Part shown: positions 59,699-64,000 of the stretch, in pieces
How the letters are laid out: the number at the start of each line of letters is the position of its first letter
How positions within the stretch are numbered: position 1 is the stretch's first letter
Source of the DNA: a virus
Reading direction: 5' to 3' (one strand)
Length of the DNA stretch: 64,000 nucleotides
Virus record (IMG/VR): IMGVR_UViG_3300008259_003217
Span: 95,869-159,868 of that record
The notes under the pieces: generated by a model
Databases searched by the model: none
What the model saw: only the letters and a program-made list of their open reading frames with translations
What the model was told of the DNA's origin: nothing
Translations under genes and position numbers: made by a program

Positions 59699-62600
59699 AT
59701 GTTAGTAACTTAACAGGTGCTAACTGTCCATACACAGTTAATTCACCAACAAATGTTAGTGTATTTAGGATAATCGAAACAAATGGAACGTCACCAGTAA
59801 ACTGTTATACCGATCTTTCGGCAACGACATTTAACTTCTGTGATAATTGTGATTTTTCTTTTACTAACGTCACACAAAGTGGTATTGGTACAATTTCCGT
59901 TGGGAATTTAATAACAGTCCCGGTTTCCGGTTCAACAGAACCATGTACTTTAGACGCTTATGTTGTTTATTGGTATGACCAAAATAATGTCTTATCTTTT
60001 ATATCCACCGGACCAAGTTCTTCATCAATAAACCTATTTTTATTACCGAACCCATTAGGACCAGGAAACGCAAGTTCAAATTATACCCACCCATTAACCG
60101 GAGCTGCTTCAGCTACCGTCCCTCCAGGTCAATATACACCAATAGTTGTGGCTATTAGAATTAACAATATTAATTTTATTAGAAATGGTTATGAAGGGGT
60201 TAATTCAGTTGGAATAGTTAGTGACAACTTTGAATGTTTAACCGGATTAGTACCTGAATTTACAGTTTTAGGTGCTTCATGTCAGACAACAGACCCAACA
60301 TCAAACTACCCAGAATATTATACATATAGAAAATTACAAAGTAGTTTCGCTTCGACCGCACCAGCTGCACCAATTGGGTATCAATATTTAACACCAGACG
60401 CATCTACAAAATATATAGCTTTCGCTTTCAAAACCGAATTGGTTGCCGATAGATTAACCGTTAGATTTTTTGGTTCAAATTATTCATTTAGTCCGATAAC
60501 ACTTGAAGATATTTATGTTGGGAATTACCAGAATATTGGATTAAACAATCCAAATACAACACCCAAGTACATAAATATGAGTACAACAAATTACTTTAGA
60601 AAAGTAATACCAATAAGTGGATTAACGATAGACCCAACTACAGATTTCTTTGAATTCAAAATAACACCAAACGTAAGTCAAACCAGTACACAAACAAACT
60701 GGGATTTATATTATACTTGTTTAGATGACTTTGATTGTTTATTGTGTGATAATGTTAATGATGAGTACAAAATATGTGCGGATAATTTTAAATTAACATA
60801 TACCGAAGATCAACTATGTACCAGTTGTAGTCCAGTACAACAATGTTTATATGATGATACTCAAATAACTTTTAAACCGGTTAGAAATTGTGTTGAAACA
60901 AACTTTGACCCAATAGTGTATTTAAACTCAAACATACCATTCTTGGGTACACAAAATTGGTTACCAACAGGAATTACAAGTGCACATACATATTCTAATC
61001 AATATCTGGGTGGTGGTAATGACTGGAGTTGTTCACCTTGTGACCCAATATTACCATCATGTACCTTTACAGCTAATCAAACATGTCCAAATGAAGGTTG
61101 GCAAGATTTAGGTGGGAATAATGGATACTATATACAAAATTTAGTCCCTCCAGGTTGTTGGAATTGTACCGGAAGTCAAACACAGCACTGTACTGGACAA
61201 TCAACACAATTTGATAGATCAATCAGATACACTAAAGACTTTAACTCATTAACTAACACAAGTACGATTGTACTCGAATTTGGATCAAATCCAAATTCAT
61301 CAATCGATAGAACTAACTACATTACCAACTGGACTAACGCTGTTAATTTTTATTGGGTTGGAGCTTTCCAAGGACCATCTGGAATACCAACACCACAACA
61401 AGCTAAATATTATAGATGGATAAAAATGGCTGTTCCATTAGGGTTTGGGTCAGTTGTTAATTCCGGACCAAATACCGCTTGTGGTGATAATGTTGAGTTC
61501 TACAGTCAAATATACATACACCCAACCGCGGTTATGGATACATCGAATCCAAATACAATTGTTTGGACTTGGCAAACGATAACGAATCAATATGTACCAC
61601 CATTTAATGGGTGTGGAACCTGTATGTCAGCAAACGTAAATCAATTATTAAATACAGCTAATTCATTTGCACAGAGAGCTTATAATCCAACAGTGGACCC
61701 ATTTACTGATATTATAAACAATACTTGTCCAATATTAGACTGGACAAGTAATGATAGGTTCATTTCACCATGTTATACTTACAAAAATTATAGAGCTTTT
61801 TACGCATGTGCGGTATTTACCGAAAGTGGACCAACAGCACCAACACTAAGTGGTAATACTCTTTCAAGTCCACATTGTTATGGTGACCCATATTATAGTG
61901 TTGAAATATTAAAATATAGTCAAACCTTACACGCTTTCAGTGGGACAACTCCACTACCAGCACTAAGTGGTGAAGTTTGTGATTTTTCATCGTATATGAA
62001 TTTACAACAAACACCAACTAATATAAATAATTGTAATTATAATCAAATAACACAAAGTAACGGAACAGTAACCGATAGATTTGTTTATCGACGATTAAAG
62101 TATTGGTACAAATGGTTCCTAGTTAACCCAACAGTGGATGAAAGGTGGGTGAAGTTAGTGACCAAAGACATTGATTCTAATGGACTTTTAACTGGACCAG
62201 AAATAACAATATTTGAAAGAGATACAAACACTATTATTGTACCACCAACAAACCCACTATATTTTGAGTGTATACAACCAAACGCAATAAACGCGACTTC
62301 ACAACAACTACAAATATTACCGGCTACGGGTGTACTAATGTTAACACCATTTTATAGAAGTGGGTCTTGTGCACCAGCTAATCCATGGTGTACTCCTGGT
62401 GGATGTCAAAACAAAAATCCAGGATTTATTTGGACAATGACTAATGGATTAGATAAGTCAGATGTTATAAATTACGGCGTGACTTGTGAGAAAGTTGGAA
62501 TACCTGGATCAGGACCAAATGGTTGGTACTTGGTTTGGAATGTTACAAACATAAACCCAGCAATACTACCAAATATAAACGCTGGAATTTCCATTACCGC

Positions 62601-62793
62601 AAGTGGTACTGGAACCATAAACCCTACAGATTGTGTGACTGGAGTTAATACGACTTCAGGATGGTGTGGATCATGTCCAACAACTACAACACCACCTTTA
62701 CAAGAATACTTGTTTACCGTTACAGCTAATTTAGAAGCTGGAGTTGGTGGTGGATCATTAGTTGACACATTTAGTGTGTATGACTTCAGTTAA
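59680..62793 (+). CDS. Giant tail/fibre protein, C-terminal part in shifted frame
   Basis: 1037 residues counted from a TTG; the frame is open from 59587. Before the TTG it continues sensibly back as PGYGSTGFFIYADPTGPPP, so the natural joint with the upstream gene is near 59605-59615. No plausible ATG occurs until about 60577. Cys-rich beta modules and a TTTTTPP stretch near the end are like the other virion proteins here. Either a programmed -1 shift or a 1-base sequence error joins the parts. It ends before a terminator. Confidence 0.6.
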   Translation: MLAGPINVSNLTGANCPYTVNSPTNVSVFRIIETNGTSPVNCYTDLSATTFNFCDNCDFSFTNVTQSGIGTISVGNLITVPVSGSTEPCTLDAYVVYWYDQNNVLSFISTGPSSSSINLFLLPNPLGPGNASSNYTHPLTGAASATVPPGQYTPIVVAIRINNINFIRNGYEGVNSVGIVSDNFECLTGLVPEFTVLGASCQTTDPTSNYPEYYTYRKLQSSFASTAPAAPIGYQYLTPDASTKYIAFAFKTELVADRLTVRFFGSNYSFSPITLEDIYVGNYQNIGLNNPNTTPKYINMSTTNYFRKVIPISGLTIDPTTDFFEFKITPNVSQTSTQTNWDLYYTCLDDFDCLLCDNVNDEYKICADNFKLTYTEDQLCTSCSPVQQCLYDDTQITFKPVRNCVETNFDPIVYLNSNIPFLGTQNWLPTGITSAHTYSNQYLGGGNDWSCSPCDPILPSCTFTANQTCPNEGWQDLGGNNGYYIQNLVPPGCWNCTGSQTQHCTGQSTQFDRSIRYTKDFNSLTNTSTIVLEFGSNPNSSIDRTNYITNWTNAVNFYWVGAFQGPSGIPTPQQAKYYRWIKMAVPLGFGSVVNSGPNTACGDNVEFYSQIYIHPTAVMDTSNPNTIVWTWQTITNQYVPPFNGCGTCMSANVNQLLNTANSFAQRAYNPTVDPFTDIINNTCPILDWTSNDRFISPCYTYKNYRAFYACAVFTESGPTAPTLSGNTLSSPHCYGDPYYSVEILKYSQTLHAFSGTTPLPALSGEVCDFSSYMNLQQTPTNINNCNYNQITQSNGTVTDRFVYRRLKYWYKWFLVNPTVDERWVKLVTKDIDSNGLLTGPEITIFERDTNTIIVPPTNPLYFECIQPNAINATSQQLQILPATGVLMLTPFYRSGSCAPANPWCTPGGCQNKNPGFIWTMTNGLDKSDVINYGVTCEKVGIPGSGPNGWYLVWNVTNINPAILPNINAGISITASGTGTINPTDCVTGVNTTSGWCGSCPTTTTPPLQEYLFTVTANLEAGVGGGSLVDTFSVYDFS

Positions 62794-62812
62794 AAATAAT
62801 TAACTTAAAAAG

Positions 62813-62840
62813 AAAACCCCCACCTAAAATGGGGGTTTTT
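62813..62840. terminator. Repeated-type terminator AACCCCCA...TGGGGGTT
   Basis: A 10-bp stem AAAACCCCCA / TGGGGGTTTT with loop CCTAAAA and a T run. Almost identical copies are at 30681 and 63786. Confidence 0.85.
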
Positions 62841-62890
62841 ACTTTAGTAAAAAAAAGATTGGGTCATGGTGAAAGTTTCATGGTATTTTT

Positions 62891-62921
62891 TTTGTATATT
62901 AAAATATTTATTGTATATTTG
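62891..62921 (+). promoter_or_regulatory. Bacteroidota-type promoter TTTG-N19-TATATTTG
   Basis: TTTG at 62891-62894 and TATATTTG at 62914-62921, 19 nt before the ATG at 62941. A TATTTAT also lies in the spacer. Confidence 0.7.
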
Positions 62922-62940
62922 TAGAACAAAACCAAACAAA

Positions 62941-63120
62941 ATGGACACTAATAAGATTTTTGATTTTAATTACACCAAAGAACAATCAGAAAAATTTCGC
63001 AAAGAATTACGAGAGTCATCCGATCGTCCGATGAAGAATCCATATTTCTATACCACTTGGAATATGGCAACATATGGTACGAAAGAATATGACGAGAGGT
63101 TTAAGAAAATTAAAAAATGA
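62941..63120 (+). CDS. Hypothetical small protein
   Basis: 59 residues from ATG 62941, basic and aromatic (NPYFYTTWNMATYGTKEYDERF). Its stop overlaps the ATG of the next gene (ATGA), so the two are expressed together. No family recognised. Confidence 0.6.
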   Translation: MDTNKIFDFNYTKEQSEKFRKELRESSDRPMKNPYFYTTWNMATYGTKEYDERFKKIKK

Positions 63121-63779
63121 GGGATGTAATTAGAAAAATTCTCAGAGAGATATCCTTCTCAAAAGAGGGGGCAAAAAAAATTAAAAGTGACTATAATTGG
63201 AGGTACGCACAAAACCTACCAACTAAAGATGATGGTGGGAACTTTGTTGGTGGTAAAATATTTACATTTATTACACCTGAAAGAACTGAAATGGTTGATG
63301 GTGAACCCAAAACATATTCCGGATTTAAATACATTGTTGAGATTGAGGAGTATAAATATGATTTCTTCATAATCTCATTCTACCCAAAACTCCAACCTGG
63401 GTTTCATTCAAGACAAAGTAAATTAGCGTCAATGGGGTTAGAGTATAGAGACAAGTATTCATATAGAACTAACGAGAAGATAACCCTTAAGATATTATCA
63501 ATAATGATTAGTGAAATTGAAAGGATATTATCTGAGAGACCAAACTCGTCATTCGCTTATTTTGGCGCTCCAGACAAGAAAACAGGAACTGATGAGGACA
63601 TGGAAAACACAAAGAGGGTTAGAGTTTATAACAACGCCCTTGGTGAACACTTCAAGTCAACACATGAACTATTGTCTGAAGAGAAATTTAGTGGGAGTAT
63701 TTTAATTAACCGTGAAGTTAAAGAAGTACATCCGGAAATTATTGATTATTATTTGGACATTTTAATGTCACATCTATAA
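63117..63779 (+). CDS. Tagged phage protein (MRDVIRKILRE start)
   Basis: 220 residues. It begins MRDVIRKILREI, the short form of the tag found on other probable virion proteins here. The body is alpha/beta with SFAYFGAPDKKTGTDED and RVRVYNNALGEHF near the end, a pattern seen in large phages. Its upstream promoter is of host type, so the packaging idea is weaker here. Function unknown. Confidence 0.6.
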   Translation: MRDVIRKILREISFSKEGAKKIKSDYNWRYAQNLPTKDDGGNFVGGKIFTFITPERTEMVDGEPKTYSGFKYIVEIEEYKYDFFIISFYPKLQPGFHSRQSKLASMGLEYRDKYSYRTNEKITLKILSIMISEIERILSERPNSSFAYFGAPDKKTGTDEDMENTKRVRVYNNALGEHFKSTHELLSEEKFSGSILINREVKEVHPEIIDYYLDILMSHL

Positions 63780-63785
63780 CCAGTT

Positions 63786-63818
63786 AAACCCCCACCTAAA
63801 ATGGGGGTTTTCTTTTTA
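63786..63818. terminator. Repeated-type terminator AACCCCCA...TGGGGGTT
   Basis: A 9-bp stem AAACCCCCA / TGGGGGTTT with a 7-nt loop and T-rich tail, third copy of the type. Confidence 0.82.
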
Positions 63819-63830
63819 AATTAAAATTCT

Positions 63831-63838
63831 TATATTTG
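63831..63838 (+). promoter_or_regulatory. TATATTTG -7 element
   Basis: TATATTTG ends 4 nt before the ATG at 63843. The -33 TTTG is not clear (TTTTC only). Confidence 0.4.
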
Positions 63839-63842
63839 AACC

Positions 63843-64000
63843 ATGAAAGTAATATTTTTAGATCACGATGGGGTTATTTGTCTCTCCAACAATTGGGGTG
63901 GACGAACAAAGAAATGGGCTAAGTACCGTAGTGAAAACCCTGACAGTAGTAAGGAAAAAAAAGACGCTCCAGTATCTTTTCGTTTTGATGATTTTGACAC
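63843..64000 (+). CDS. Partial HAD-domain protein (RNA-repair HAD_SAK-like)
   Basis: N-terminal 52 residues are visible. They start MKVIFLDHDGVICLSNNWGG, with the HAD motif D7-x-D9, the pattern of HAD domains in bacterial and phage RNA-repair proteins. The gene runs off the window end. Its near-leaderless TATATTTG promoter is unusual. Confidence 0.65.
   Translation, partial: MKVIFLDHDGVICLSNNWGGRTKKWAKYRSENPDSSKEKKDAPVSFRFDDFD

Noticed and set aside
1-64000. Integrase, attachment sites, insertion sequences, tRNA or rRNA genes
   Set aside because: None could be recognised on either strand.

Overview
The window reads as part of a large tailed-phage genome whose host is probably a member of the Bacteroidota (Flavobacteria-like). 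It is AT-rich. Genes are densely packed with stop/start overlaps, most starts lack a Shine-Dalgarno sequence, and several genes follow the host-type promoter TTTG-N19/20-TAnnTTTG. Large virion proteins carry adhesin domains typical of that phylum: SprB-like, PKD-like and BspA-like repeats, and GGxxN (YadA-head-like) repeats. A gp47/gp46 nuclease pair next to a sigma factor, a DnaG-type primase and a RuvC-like nuclease fit a T4-like or jumbo myovirus. No capsid, terminase, polymerase, integrase or tRNA gene was recognised, so this is only part of the genome.

Layout. 0-7.6 kb: adhesin-like tail/fibre genes joined by Pro-Thr linkers, two on + and two on -, with a RuvC-like nuclease between them. 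7.7-17.4 kb: replication, recombination and transcription block (primase, PD-(D/E)XK nuclease, gp47, gp46, RpoD-like sigma, small proteins). 17.5-21.4 kb: membrane protein with VEVPV repeats, then a lysis cassette (amidase endolysin and two spanin-like proteins). 21.4-29.7 kb: a probable internal virion protein, a histone-H1-like protein, DnaJ, an LRR protein and a DUF932 protein. 29.8-38.7 kb: thioredoxin and glutaredoxin, an acidic leftward operon, a second probable internal protein, a methyltransferase-DUF3310 fusion and a DUF192 protein. 38.7-53 kb: accessory block with Nudix, ECF sigma, P-loop kinase, phosphoesterase, RlpA-like protein, HExxH protease, RNA ligase, cyclic-phosphate receiver-like protein, AAA ATPase and HAD phosphatase. 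53-56 kb: DnaK, a lipoprotein and a possible structured RNA. 56.4-62.8 kb: a giant GGxxN-repeat tail protein apparently split by a frameshift. 63-64 kb: two small genes and the start of a HAD-domain gene.

Regulation. Two promoter classes can be read by eye. Host-type promoters precede the primase and mostly small or metabolic genes. A different motif, TATTTAT, always in the orientation of the gene, sits 3-32 nt before the start codon of many virion and other probable late genes, and is proposed as a phage late-promoter element comparable to TATAAATA of T4. The phage encodes two sigma factors that could read it, one next to gp46/gp47 (where T4 keeps gp55) and one ECF type.

Most interesting proposal. 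Several genes that follow the TATTTAT motif encode proteins with a similar N-terminus: a short amphipathic stretch with an L-[ST]-E element and ending near [LI]-x-E. This resembles T4 capsid-targeting sequences cleaved by the gp21 prohead protease. Tagged candidates include an ECF sigma factor, an HExxH metalloprotease, an LRR protein and a membrane-active-looking protein. The phage may therefore package a set of effectors, including a transcription factor, and inject them with its DNA. This is inference from sequence pattern and needs proteomic testing.
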